A DNA stretch of 64,000 nucleotides, from positions 516,096 through 580,095 of the forward strand of contig JAFEMH010000929.1 in assembly GCA_022495995.1 (NCBI GenBank). The letters run 5' to 3'. Below the pieces are notes generated by a model, which saw nothing but the letters and a program-made list of their open reading frames with translations, was not told the origin of the DNA and made no database searches. Numbering within the stretch: position 1 is the stretch's first letter; every line of letters begins with the position of its first letter. Of the stretch, positions 1 through 10,984 are shown one piece after another. The translations under genes and the position numbers were made by a program. This stretch comes from Adenophora triphylla var. japonica (taxonomy: Eukaryota > Streptophyta > Magnoliopsida > Asterales > Campanulaceae).

Positions 1-1065
1 ATGTCATCTTTTCATTAAAATGTCATCTTCATACATCTTTATGCATCCTTTGCTCATAAAAATGCATCCTTTGCATATAAAAATCATTTCTTTACATTAA
101 AGGTGCATCCTTTGCACCTAAAACCCATTTTCAATGCATAAAAATGTATCCTTTACATTAAAAATCATTACTTTACCTTGAAGTAGCATCCTTTGCTTTC
201 AAAATGAAGTCTTTATGCATCCTTTGCATATAAAATGCTATTTTTCCACATAAGGATGCATCCTTTGCATTAAAAATTCTTTATTTACATAAAAGGCATC
301 CTTTGCAATCAAAGAGCATCCTTGCACCCAAAAATGTCATCTTTTCATTAAAAATGTCATTTTTATCATAAAACATGCATTCCCCTAGTCCCCATTGGTA
401 TCCTTTGGAATGGACCGGTGTAAAGATCCCATCTTTACATCGTTTCTTCCATTAAAGGTGCCACAATCTCTTTAGAAAGGGATAAACCTTGAACCTATAT
501 CTCCGATTATCACTTGAGACGAGCATGATAGCTCCAATATAAGCTCAATCGTCTCAAGGTGTAAGATTGATGGGCTAAGGACACTCCTTTCTAAAGAACC
601 CCATTTTGGACTATAAAAGAGAGTCCTTCTCTCGATCACGCAAAGACCCAAGGTCAAATAGCGATGATCACAAGTCCAAGATGAGGACGGGATCAAAGTC
701 CCGAACACATAAAAATCTAAGGAATCCCGAGCGAAAACCAACTAAATGGTTTGTACGTCCGGAAGACAACTTGGAACATTCCCCCCCCCTCTTTTCAACA
801 CATGCACACAAGAAAGCACACAAGCAAGCAAGCACGAAAAATGGAATCTAGGGAGACTTGCTACGGCAAGGCACCTTGGGTGAACGACGATCCGTTCTTC
901 CCAAGGGGTAACTTAACCTCCGAACCTTAAAAACCTTTTTTTCAAAGTTTTGAGGAAATCAAAATGGCGTGGCGACTCCGTTTTTCAAATTAAACCGGAT
1001 GTTTTCAAACTCGCGTGAATCCAAACTAAAAAACACAAAAAATAGGATTTGGGCACACATTCACA
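1..1065 (+). mobile_element. 5' LTR (3' part only) of a Tat-like LTR element
   Basis: This stretch repeats almost base for base at 11985-13040. Both copies end in ...TTCACA, and this one is followed by a primer-binding-like sequence, so it is the end of a 5' LTR whose start lies outside the window. It is built from short repeated words (variants of CATCCTTTGCAT) in an A/T-rich background, then a region rich in charged-looking but non-conserved frames. No gene is supported; the short frames at 606-851 and 472-741 are shared by both LTR copies and look like chance openings. Confidence 0.8.
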
Positions 1066-1068
1066 GTT

Positions 1069-1083
1069 TGGCGACTCCGCTGG
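1069..1083 (+). other. primer-binding site of the Tat-like element
   Basis: TGGCGACTCCGCTGG sits three bases after the LTR end ...TTCACA at 1065. The same sequence, reversed, lies at 14661-14680 next to another LTR. From memory this is the form used by Tat/Ogre-type gypsy elements primed by a tRNA-Arg; matching it to a tRNA 3' end would settle that. Confidence 0.6.
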
Positions 1084-2686
1084 AAAAAAACCCAAAGGAG
1101 AAAAGCTTTCATTTTCAAAACAAAAATGATACCTGGTATATAGGTGGAAACCACTAACCTTCCTGTATCGCTTCCTAACCCGGGGCTTGGGATAAACGGT
1201 GGTCTAACAATCCCATGTACCGGTATCCCTTTTCGAAAAAAAATAAAAAGAAAGCTTTTTTCCTTTGAGCGGGTTAGACTCCTGTCGCGGATTTCATTTA
1301 TCGTGCTTGTTTTCTTTCCTTGCATTGCATTGCATCTTGCATCTTGGGAATTGTGCATACTCTGAACAGGAAGCCTACTGAAAGGTGCCTGAAATGTTCG
1401 GGAAGCAACCTGAAATTGCAAAGGAGTGGAACCTGGAAAATTGATCCATGCAGCCGTACGGCTTAATCCTCCCTGGATTCTGACTGGGCGGCCTCATTGG
1501 CAATTCCACCAGGACAAAATTGAGGTTAATCTGGCAGCCTTGGCAGCTTGGGGCTATTCAGTTCCAAGACTGACTGGGGCTCCCAGAAAATTTACGTGCC
1601 TTAATTGTTGCATTTTCCCCCGTCCCGAAAAATCATTCATTTTAAAACACATTTATGAAAATCTCTGTTTTAACTCAAAAAGGAACATTTTTAGGAGGCC
1701 GCACACTACGCGCACCTTATATATCCTGTACACTTTGCACGCACGTCCCTTTAAACCCGAGGTGGTTTTTCAGTTGCAGTCACGGACAGCCTTACGATGC
1801 TCCCGGGCGCGCACGGAATCACCCCAAACTCCCCATGGCAGCCAGTGTCGACCAATGCACAGTCCGTGTCACACGTTTCAAAAAACCGGACTTTTGGTTG
1901 GTTTTTGGTCTAGTCTGTGTCATATAGCCCAGTTGCATATCCCCGTAAAGGTCAAGCCTTAGTCCATAACGGAAGTCAAGATCTTTCGCGCAAGCGGAGC
2001 TCTGCCGAAATTCCGACAAGGAAAAATTGGCGAGATCTTGACTTCGGCATTGACTTTGGCCTTGACCCGAACGGAATACGTAAGAGTCAAGACTGAGTCC
2101 GTGCCAAAAATCCAAAGATCTTTCGCGCAAGCGAAGCTCTGTCAAAATTCCGACAAGGAAAAATTGGCAAGATCTTGACCCAGCATTGACTTCGATTTTG
2201 ACTCACACACTGCGTATGCAACGAAGTTCAATGTGACACTGCGTCATCCAGCTTTTACCGCCCGACCCATGCCTATTATCTTCTCGGACATTACCGAAAA
2301 GTCAAAACGTCATTCGCGCAAGCGAAACTCTGCCGAAATTCTGTTAAGGCTGAAAGACGAGACTTTCCCGATGTTGCCTTGACTATAATCTTCATCGCTC
2401 GTGCGTTAAAAGTTCCTATGACCCGCTAGACCCGTTAGGAGCGTTCTTCTCTCTCGGTCGGTGGGATCCGCGTGCCCTATAGGACCCTCGCTCGGGGCTG
2501 TCCACCCTGGGAGATCGAAATACAGGTGGAATACGAGGGGCTTATAGACGTAGTGACGAAACCCACTGATCCATGATCTAGAGTAGTTGCGAAAAAGAAG
2601 GGCAAACCCCCTTTTCCAACCAAATAGAAATTAAATAAAAGATGTTGTTTTAAGTAAACTTGAACAATTAATGGAATCATAATTGC
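1084..2686 (+). other. non-coding leader of the Tat-like element
   Basis: About 1.6 kb between the primer site and the first minisatellite. It has scattered repeats of GTCAAG(A/T)TC and of a CGCGCAAGCGAA(G)CTCTG phrase (near 1990, 2125 and 2310). The part around 2400-2680 matches, in reverse, 13420-13600, showing that the two elements are related. No convincing reading frame is present; the open frames of 1426-1962 and 1819-2145 have no recognisable domain. Confidence 0.5.
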
Positions 2687-3437
2687 ATGGTCCTATCTCT
2701 GGAATCCCTAATCGAGACCTCCTCGGTCCGATCTCCGATTTTCCTATCTCGACCTTTCACGGTCAAATCCCTAATCGAGACCTCCTCGGTCCGATCTCCG
2801 ATTTTCCTATCTAGACCTTTCACGGTCAAATCCCTAATCGAGACCTCCTCGGTCCGATCTCCGATTTTCCTATCTCGACCTTTCATGGTCAAATCCCTAA
2901 TCGAGACCTCCTCGGTCCGATCTCCGATTTTCCTATCTCGACCTTTCATGGTCAAATCCCTAATCGCGACCTCCTCGGCCCGATCTCCGATTTTCCATCT
3001 CGACCTTTCATGGTCAAATCCCTAATCGAGACCTTCTCGGTCCGATCTCCGATTTTCCATCTCGACCTTTCATGGTCAAATCCCCAATCGCGACCTTCAT
3101 GGTCCGATCTCCAATCTTTAATCCTGACCTTTACGGTTCAATCCCCAATTTTTGATTCCGACCACTCACGGTCAAATTTCCAATCGAGACCCTCCCGGTC
3201 TGATCTTCGATCTTCAACCGAGACCTGTCACGGTCCAACCTCCGATATCAATCTTTCGTGGTCAAATAGGCAATCTCGACCTTTCATGGTCAAATTCCTA
3301 ATCGAGACCTCCTCGGTCCGATCTCCGATTTTCCTATCCTGCCCTTCCATGGTCAAATTCCTAATCGAGACCTCCTCGGTCCGATCCCCGATTTTCGATC
3401 TCGGCCTATTCAAGGTCCAATCTTTTCCGATCAGTTA
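2687..3437. repeat. 63-bp minisatellite inside the LTR element
   Basis: About eleven head-to-tail units of roughly 63 bp. They are near-perfect from 2754 to about 3080 and degenerate towards 3430. Each unit contains ATCGAGACCTCCTCGGTCCG and CTCGACCTTTCATGG. Because 63 is divisible by three, both strands stay open (92 codons on minus, 112 on plus, with 21-residue periodicity); this follows from the repeat and is not evidence for a protein. Confidence 0.9.
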
Positions 3438-3702
3438 GGATTAGGAGAAAATGTGTTTTAAGCAAAACTTAAGCAAATAAGTGCATGTTACTTGAGCCTT
3501 CAGCCTAAACACTTACCTCCAAGCCTAAACACTTACTCCCGAGTCTAAACCTTGTTTACCCCCGAGTCTAAATCTTGTCTATCCCTTTCCCGCGGCGAGA
3601 AATAAGTGGGCGAGAATACCGGATTAGCGGCTTTTCAGTGCGGAAACCTTAGGTTCAGACAGTTCAGCAGAGCCGTCAGTTTTGTCAGCTCAAAGAGTCA
3701 GA

Positions 3703-4338
3703 ATGGCAGATTTGACAGAAAACAGTGAGGGTACAGGAAACCCGATGACTAGGGAAGAAGAGCTAGCCTTAGCCTTGGAAAACAGTCATAAGGTCCATGA
3801 TGAACAGCAAGCCATGCTCATTGATGCGCTCCGTCGTCATGGGGTTCAGATAGTGGTTGAGTCTAACGGTTCCCTGGTTATGGTAGAAGATGAGACTCCA
3901 GAAGCAGCCATCTCAGCTCCCCCAGCCTATACCCAATGCCCTCCTCTATCCACATATGATCCCTTACCAAGGACTACCCCTTTTCAGTCCTTTCCAACAT
4001 CCCAGGCTATCAGGGCTCCAACACCCTCGCCTCCTCAGATAAGACCCAGCTTTGAATCCTCCCAAACTGATCCCAATATCCCTCAGAGTCCTCCCAGGTT
4101 CACTTCCTTCCATCAATATGCTCAGTCAACAAAGTTCGTCCCCGTGACTTTTCCGGCCCGTTTCTTTGGACACCTTGTACTTGCTCCAGCTGCCCCGTGG
4201 CCTCAAATCCCTCCACTTCCACCAATATCATGGGCACGTAATGGATCACTGCCTCAGTCTGCGATAGTGGATTCAGAAGCTAGCAGAAAAATGGAAAGCT
4301 CAAGCGTCCTGGCAATCCAATCAGCGAAGAGTAGCTAG
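3703..4338 (+). CDS. gag-like or unknown reading frame of the non-autonomous element
   Basis: A 211-codon frame from the first true ATG (MADLTENSEG...); the open frame extends upstream only through a TTG. The N-terminal third is acidic and probably helical, with a phrase LIDALRRHGVQIV. The C-terminal two thirds are rich in Pro, Ser, Thr and Gln. There is no zinc knuckle, protease or reverse transcriptase. Its place after the leader of a Tat-like element suggests a truncated gag N-terminus, but I do not recognise a defining domain. About 5 kb of sequence with no pol follows, so if it is gag it would serve a non-autonomous element. It could also be a chance frame kept in the family. Confidence 0.4.
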   Translation: MADLTENSEGTGNPMTREEELALALENSHKVHDEQQAMLIDALRRHGVQIVVESNGSLVMVEDETPEAAISAPPAYTQCPPLSTYDPLPRTTPFQSFPTSQAIRAPTPSPPQIRPSFESSQTDPNIPQSPPRFTSFHQYAQSTKFVPVTFPARFFGHLVLAPAAPWPQIPPLPPISWARNGSLPQSAIVDSEASRKMESSSVLAIQSAKSS

Positions 4339-6357
4339 ACTAGGGTCTACTTATTCTTAAGTAAGACTAAGAAAAAAGTAGTCTCTCAGTCAACCTTCGT
4401 AGGTTCTAGTGTTTTTCCCCTTTCAATCATGTCCTCCTCGGACATTGTAATTAATCTTCAATTTTCTATAAAAGAGTCTTCTTCTTTTCTTGCTAGACTT
4501 AAGACATTATTTGCACACCTACATTACATTTAATGAAATGATTTTATTTTATATGATCACTTGCATTGCTCAATAAATAATCTCTCGAAATAATTAACGT
4601 TCTGATTAATCAGTGTGAGAAAGTCAACTAATGCCTTCCCCATACACTTTCCTTACCTCACAAAAGGCCTCCATCAAGCCATACACTTTCCTTACCTCAC
4701 AAAGGCCTTCATCAAGCCATACACTTTCCCAATCATGCCCCCACCTCCATCTTGACCAAGTCAACGACGGCGGCATCGTCAAGGGACAACAAAAGGCCAC
4801 TCAGCTTCGAAAGATTGACCCATGTCGACAACAACCTAGGAGCTTGCCTTAGACCTCAAGGGTATCAAGAAAGTTCAAGCAGGGGCTCGCCTTGGCCCTC
4901 AGGTGCTTCAAAAAAAAAATCTTAGTGCAAAAAAGAGTAATGCCCAGCTAGGCTGAAAATCCCAAAAAAGGGCAGTCTAGGCAAAAAATAGGGTTGCATA
5001 TATAAAAAAAAAGAAATAAAATGTAGTGCAAAAAGAGTAATACCCAGCTAGGCGAAAAACCTTGTAAAGGAATAGTCTTGGCAAAAAACAGGGTTGCACA
5101 TAAAAAAATGAGGCCAAGGACCCAGCACCGCCAATCAAAAGCTTGACGGAGGAGCAAAATCAAAGCTCGAAGGACGGATGTTGTCGATAAAAATGGGGCG
5201 GTCGAAGCAAAGGTAGAAGCATTTCATAAGCCTTTAGGCACGTGCAAATCCTTTCTCCCCCAATGAAAGGCGAAAATCAGGAAGCAATTGAAGCAGCCGT
5301 CCAAAATGACTTGGTCAAGAAACCAACCCGAGGCCCACGCCTCATCATCCAGTCTTCTCATCCAAACCTTTCCACCAAAGGAACCACAAAGGTTCAAATC
5401 TCATTTCCTAAAGCCAAGCACAGTTCAGCTGAGGCTGAACTACGGCGACCTGAGCTCCTCATAATGAGGGGAACGTAGGCAACCAGAAATGGTCCGGTCA
5501 TAAGCATATCCAAAATCCAGAAAATTCGGTCCCATCGAATGACCTCTCCCATAAGCATATTCAAATTCCAGAAAAACCCGGTCTCATCAATGACCTCCCT
5601 ATACACAAACCTTTCTTTCACATCAGCCAACCTTGATCCGTGGCATTGGTCGACTTTCTCCTCATGACTAATAAAAATGTTTGTTCATATCGAGATTAAT
5701 TGTTGAATAACCCGAACATTAATAAAGGGTTTTAAGCAATCTTGTGATCATTGTAAATAAAACAAGTTTTCAGATGTCTTGACAAGTCTTCCTTTTCTAC
5801 ATCTTAGGAAAGATAGTGCTAAACACTGATTTTCTGTCAGCAGGGACTTCCATACACCTTTACAAACCTTTCTACGCTTATACTCTCTCAAAAGAGTCAA
5901 ACCCAAAGCGAGTTTTGTGCCTACATCAAATAAGGCCATCAAAATAACACAAAATCGGGATCTATTCCCACCTTTCGAAAAAATATGCCCCTGCATGTAT
6001 AAATTTCTAAAAATCTTTTCTTTCACATCTTCTTAAAGGTTGGCTGAGAGACTAAAGGAAACAAGAAAGTAAGTACGAAAGGATAGGTCTTCCCTCTTCT
6101 GCTACAATTCGCATTAGGGTTGCCTTGAAACTCTTCAAAGTTGGGGCTTTGCCAAGCCGTTTCTTTAGACTGGGGCTTCTTTAGCCATTTTTGGGGTCCG
6201 CATCGGGTTCTTCACTAGGTCCCTAGATGGATTCAGTCTTGGTCAGATTAACCTCAGAATCACTTTTGCAGTACCAATCATATTGGGATTTTTGCTAGAC
6301 TGGGGCTTCACTAAGTCACTTCTTCAAAACCTAAGACTTTGCCTACTCTGTTCGTCC
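4339..6357 (+). other. non-coding internal region with short tandem repeats
   Basis: No gene seen. Three copies of a roughly 45-bp unit with CCATACACTTTCCTTACCTC lie at about 4630-4735. A roughly 110-bp unit with AGAGTAAT(A/G)CCCAGCTAGGC is present twice at about 4923-5103. The sequence then turns A/T-rich up to the hAT MITE. The open frame at 5242-5478 has no recognisable features. Confidence 0.5.
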
Positions 6358-6365
6358 AACCGGGG

Positions 6366-6801
6366 TAGACATGACCATCCGGTTCAAACCGCCGGTTCCG
6401 GTTCCGAACCGGCGGTTCACGGTTCTGCCACTCCTTGAACCGAAACCGGCCCGGATTATTCAAGGTTCCGGTTCCCGGTTCGAACCGTCCGTACGGTTCC
6501 GGTTCCGGTTTTGAACCGGCAATTTCCAAAAAAAAAACTTGGTTTGGGCCGGCCCGGTTCCGGTTCGGACCCGGTTTGGGCATCTCTACCGTCAGATCAT
6601 CCAAATCAACGGTCTAGATCAGCCAAATCACGGTTCCGGTTCGTGAACCGGCGGTTCCGGTTCCGGTTCACGGTTTCGGTTCCTGAACCGGCGGTTCACC
6701 GGTTCAGGCGGTTCCGGTTCGGCCGGTTCGGTTTCCCTCCGGTTTTAGGCCGGTCCGGTTCCGGTTTGAACCGCCGGTTCGGACCCGGTTGGGCATCTCT
6801 A
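6366..6801. mobile_element. hAT-type MITE with 8-bp target duplication
   Basis: A 436-bp element flanked by the perfect 8-bp duplication AACCGGGG (6358-6365 and 6802-6809). Its ends form imperfect inverted repeats, TAGACATGACCATCCGG on the left and TAGAGATGCCCAACCGG on the right when reversed. The interior is saturated with the subterminal word CCGGTTC in both orientations. It has no coding capacity. A second copy of the right-end sequence (GGGCATCTCTA) lies inside near 6575-6590. Eight-bp duplications are typical of the hAT superfamily. Confidence 0.85.
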
Positions 6802-6809
6802 AACCGGGG

Positions 6810-8229
6810 CTTTACAATCGAGGCTTTGCCAATGAAAGGATCTTTCCTTGCTTTAATAGAACATGAGGCTTTGCAGAAATTGTTCCTCAGACCGGGGCTC
6901 CGATAAGTCGTATCCACCCCTAGAAGAGAGGTTTGGTCACTTCGACATCTGCTTTAGTCTTTGGTTCTAAGGGCCTGTCAGAGTCAGCTTCAAGTGTCAG
7001 AATTTAAGAAGGGAACTTTAGTCAAGACTCGAGGTTCAAACCCAGTCTCAGCCCAAGAGGGAATTCTAGTCCACGTTGACAACATCTCAGCAACAACAGC
7101 AGTTCAGTCCGCACCCAAGGGATACGACCCCACTTGCTTGAAACCTATCTTAAACAATTTCCAAACACATTCCATATGTACATCCAGACCCAGTCCCTAC
7201 CATGTTTCCAAAAAAAAAAAAATCACCCCTAGGCTCAAGTAATGTGCCAATTGCTAATGGTAACATTTTCTCCCAAAAGCGCCTCTGTTACTTCCGTTAT
7301 AACGAGATAACGCCAGGCGACAGTTTCCTAATTGCCAAAAATCCAACTTAAGCTACCTCTATCACAGATTGAGAAGTACGCTCAAGTTCTCCAAACTTTA
7401 GCTACCCCTATCTCCTCGATAGTGGAGTAAGCTTTAGTCAATCAGGTGACAACCTCCATTAATTGTCAAAACCTCAAGGATCCTAGACATGTTCCTAACT
7501 ATCTAGATGAGGCTTGAACTACGACCAAGGCTTGATTCCTCCGAGATACGTAGGTAGCCTTTCATAAAAGGTCCAGCCATCCGACCACTTTGGTCACCTT
7601 TTTCTTTCCCCATTCCTCAATGGTGCGTAAGCTTTTCATAAAAGTCCAACTATATGACCACATTGGTCACCCCCCTTTATTTGGCACATTCCCAGTAGGA
7701 TCGGCTTTTTTTGACCTCCTAGGTCACCCTGTTTCCATCCTTATAGTAAGGGACCAGTATCTCTTCGCCATGCCTCGGTAGGATCAGGTTTGTGACCTCT
7801 TTGGTCACCCAATTCCAACTCGTGTCGGCAATTCCAGTCCAATTCCAAAGGTTCTGTAAAGTACAGTTCAGGCTACCTATGTCACGCGACAAACCTAGCC
7901 ACTTGGCATACTAGGTAATGCGACATACTTAGCCCATGTGGCTAGTTTTTACAATTTTGCCCCTGAAGGCTCAATTTTACAATTTTGTCCCCCATAGGCC
8001 TGTTTTACCCTTTGTGCCCCTGGCATTTCCAATCATATCAATCAAAATTTTCCTTCTAGTGCCCCTGTGGCCTATTTTATATATATACCCCCGTGGCTCG
8101 TTTTATTAATTTTGCCCCTGGCATTTTCAATCCTATCTCTCAAAATTATCGGGTCCTTCCCGTTTCTTTACAAAAATTATCGGGTACGTCCCACTTTCTT
8201 TACAAAAATTATCAAGTCCTTCCTACTTC
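6810..8229 (+). other. non-coding 3' internal region of the LTR element
   Basis: No gene seen. It contains the phrase GAACTACGACC(A/T)(A/G)GGCTTG...GATACGTAGGTAGCCT at about 7513-7557, repeated at about 9451-9497 and 9550-9595. A phrase of this kind is familiar from the 3' part of Tat/Ogre-type elements. At 7880-7925 are copies of the GCGACATACTTAGCC motif that recurs in the LTR. Confidence 0.45.
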
Positions 8230-9440
8230 TTTACGAAATCCATTATTCCAGGATTAAGGAATAACATTTCGACCTCTCTCGCGATCTCCGTTATTCCAGA
8301 ATGAAGGAATAACATTTCGCTCTCTCGCGATCTCCGTTATTCCAGAATGAAGGAATAACATTTCGCTCTCTCGCGATCTCCGTTATTCCAGAATGAAGGA
8401 ATAACATTTCGCTCTCTCGCGATCTCCGTTATTCCAAGATGAAGGAATAACATTTCGACCTCTCTCGCGATCTCCGTTATTCCAGAATGAAGGAATAACA
8501 TTTCGCTCTCTTTCGATCTCCGTTATTCCAAGATGAAGGAATAACATTTCGACCTCTCTCGCGATCTCCGTTATTCCAGAATGAAGGAATAACATTTCGC
8601 TCTCTCGCGATCTCCGTTATTCCAGAATGAAGGAATAACATTTCGCTCTCTCGCGATCTCCGTTATTCCAGAATGAAGGAATAACATTTCGCTCTCTTTC
8701 GATCTCCGTTATTCCAAGATGAAGGAATAACATTTCGACCTCTCTCGCGATCTCCGTTATTCCAGAATGAAGGAATAACATTTCGCTCTCTTTCGATCTC
8801 CGTTATTCCAAGATGAAGGAATAACATTTCTACCTCTCTCGCCATCTCCGTTATTCCAGAATGAAGGAATAACATTTCGCTCTCTCGCGATCTCCGTTAT
8901 TCTAGAATGAAGGAATAACATTTCGCTCTCTTTCGATCTCCGTTATTCCAAGATGAAGGAATAACATTTCGGCCTCTCTCACGATCTCCGTTATTCCAGA
9001 ATGAAGGAATAACATTTCGCTCTCTCGCGATCTCCGTTATTCCAGAATGAAGGAATAACATTTCGCTCTCTCGCGATCTCCGTTATTCCAGAATGAAGGA
9101 ATAACATTTCGCTCTCTTTCGATCTCCGTTATTCCAAGATGAAGGAATAACATTTCGACCTCTCTCGCGATCTCCGTTATTCCAGAATGAAGGAATAACA
9201 TTTCGCTCTCTCGCGATCTCCGTTATTCCAGAATGAAGGAATAACATTTCGCTCTCTTTCGATCTCCGTTATTCCAAGATGAAGGAATAACATTTCGACC
9301 TCTCTCGCGATCTCCGTTATTCCAGAATGAAGGAATAACATTTCGCTCTCTCGCGATCTCCGTTATTCCAGAATGAAGGAATAACATTTCGCTCTCTTTC
9401 GATCTCCGTTATTCCCTGATGAAGGAATAACATTTCGACT
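8230..9440. repeat. satellite of about 26 hairpin units (46/48 bp) in a 280-bp higher-order repeat
   Basis: Tandem units of 46 or 48 bp. Each holds the inverted repeat GTTATTCC-8 nt-GGAATAAC followed by a spacer, either TTCGCTCTCTCGCGATCTCC or a form two bases longer. The variant spacers recur in a fixed order, so blocks such as 8383-8595 and 8663-8875 are nearly identical at an offset of 280 bp (four 46-bp plus two 48-bp units). The array sits upstream of the 3' LTR. Confidence 0.92.
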
Positions 9441-9816
9441 CAGTAAAAGTTCGAACTACGACCTGGCTTGATTCCTCCGAGATACGTAGGTAGCCTACTG
9501 TAGGTTCAGCCAATTCGTCACATATGACGCCCCCTTTCCCCAGTGGATTTCGAACTACGGTCTGGCTTGATTCCTCCGGGATACGTAGGTAGCCTTTCAT
9601 AAAGGTCCAGCCACTCGACCACTTTGGTCACCCTATCCGTCTCGGCATTCGCCAGATCGGATTCTTTTCTATCGACAACCCCACTCGCCCTGCAAGTGAC
9701 ATTTCCGAGGGGCTTCTGTAAGTACCCAAATCTGGCTCATGCCTTCCGGTTAAGTTTCCCAGCAATTCCCCGGACTTTCCTAAAGTTCAGGAGCAATTCG
9801 GGAAATGTTCCGAACC

Positions 9817-9838
9817 TTCCGAGGGGTGAAGGAATTAC
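9817..9838 (+). other. probable polypurine tract before the 3' LTR
   Basis: GAGGGGTGAAGGAA lies just upstream of the point where the repeated LTR sequence begins (TGGAATTAAA at 9839). Position and purine bias fit a plus-strand primer. The LTR start cannot be proved because the 5' LTR start is outside the window. Confidence 0.45.
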
Positions 9839-10984
9839 TTGGAATTAAAAATCCACGTTTTCCTTTTGGCATAAAAACCCTTCTAGAAGCTGCCACCTTG
9901 CAGGCATCTAGAAGGTAAATGGATAAGGCTACTTATGTCGTGCGAAATACCCTGCCATGGTGAGTTCTAGAATCTGCCACCTTGCATGTTTCTAAAAGGA
10001 AAACGGTTATGGCTTGTTATGTCGTGCGACATACTAAGCCACAGCCATGCAGCCTATAAATAGAGGCTTGCACCTCTCATTTTAGGGGAGCCTTTTTCAC
10101 TCCTCAGTGTCACTCTACAAAGAATACGCCCAGGAAGCATAATCTCTCCTCATATACACCCAAAACACACACTAATTCCCTCAAATAAACCCACCATTCA
10201 ACCAATCCCACACACACTTCCTATACACACAAAGAACCAACGATTCTCACGGAACCAAGGCTTGATCTCAGCCCCGGAGGTTGCTGTTTGAAGGCTCCTA
10301 TATCTAACTTGATATAGGAAGTCGTGGTCTTCAAGGGTAACGATTCTCTATCCTTTTCTCCCCCCCTATCTTCCTTATACATGAGATCTATGTATTAAAT
10401 GTGTTAACTTTGATGCATCCTGAGTAATATCACATGCTTTAGTCTCATATTGCTTAGATCCGTATCTATTTGCACATCATTTCATGTAATAGCGTCGGCT
10501 TGACATTGTTTTTGCATGAACACTCGAGATGAGTGTGGATCCCTCATATCCACACCCTCTTGAAGTGTTCACTATTGACATACTTACTCTCTGAGACCCA
10601 TTTGTGAAGTAACTTGGCTATATTAATGCCTTGTTGCCTCTATAAATCCCAGTTGTTAAGGTTTCTGCAAGTGGCTAAGTATGTCACGCGACATAGGCAA
10701 CCTATGTCACGCGACAACTTTGGCCAGTTTGCAGAACCTTCATCTTTTCAGTTTGTAATCTGATTTTAACCTTTACCATGCTGTAATCTAATGTCAATCT
10801 GCAATTTGAATAGTATCTTTGTACATAAAAATGTCATCTTTTTCATTAAAATGTCATCTTCATACATCTTTATGCATCATTTGCTCATAAAAATGCATCC
10901 TTTGCATATAAAAATGCATTCTTTACATTAAAGGTGCATCCTTTGCACCTAAAACCCATTTTCAATGCATCTTTATGCATCCTT
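9839..10984 (+). mobile_element. extra copy of the first 1.15 kb of the LTR (duplicated U3)
   Basis: This segment repeats at 10985 onward with few differences, and both copies begin with TGGAATTAAAAATCC. It carries a full promoter region: the palindrome TATGTCGTGCGACATA, then TATAAATAG at 10055-10063. The right junction reads ...TGCATCCTTTGGAATT and shares CCTTTGGAA with an LTR-internal site near 410, so a microhomology-driven or template-switch duplication is plausible. Confidence 0.75.
10055..10063 (+). promoter_or_regulatory. TATA box of the duplicated LTR promoter
   Basis: TATAAATAG follows the palindromic TATGTCGTGCGACATA by about 20 bp and precedes a pyrimidine-rich likely start region (CTCATTTTAGGGGAGCC...). 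The identical box in the second copy is at 11200-11208. Confidence 0.6.

Noticed and set aside
472..851. Short frames in the LTR (472-741, 606-851) repeated at 12453-12826
   Set aside because: They repeat because the LTR repeats; the second copy differs by changes that do not look protein-conserving, and there is no known domain.
2677..3413. Repeat proteins with 21-residue periodicity on both strands
   Set aside because: The openness follows from a 63-bp unit; no start context, no upstream exon and decay in the later units.
8383..8875. Possible CRISPR-like array or repeat protein
   Set aside because: Plant nuclear context; the repeats are contiguous, without unique spacers of fixed size, and the frames are by-products of the 46/48-bp hairpin units.
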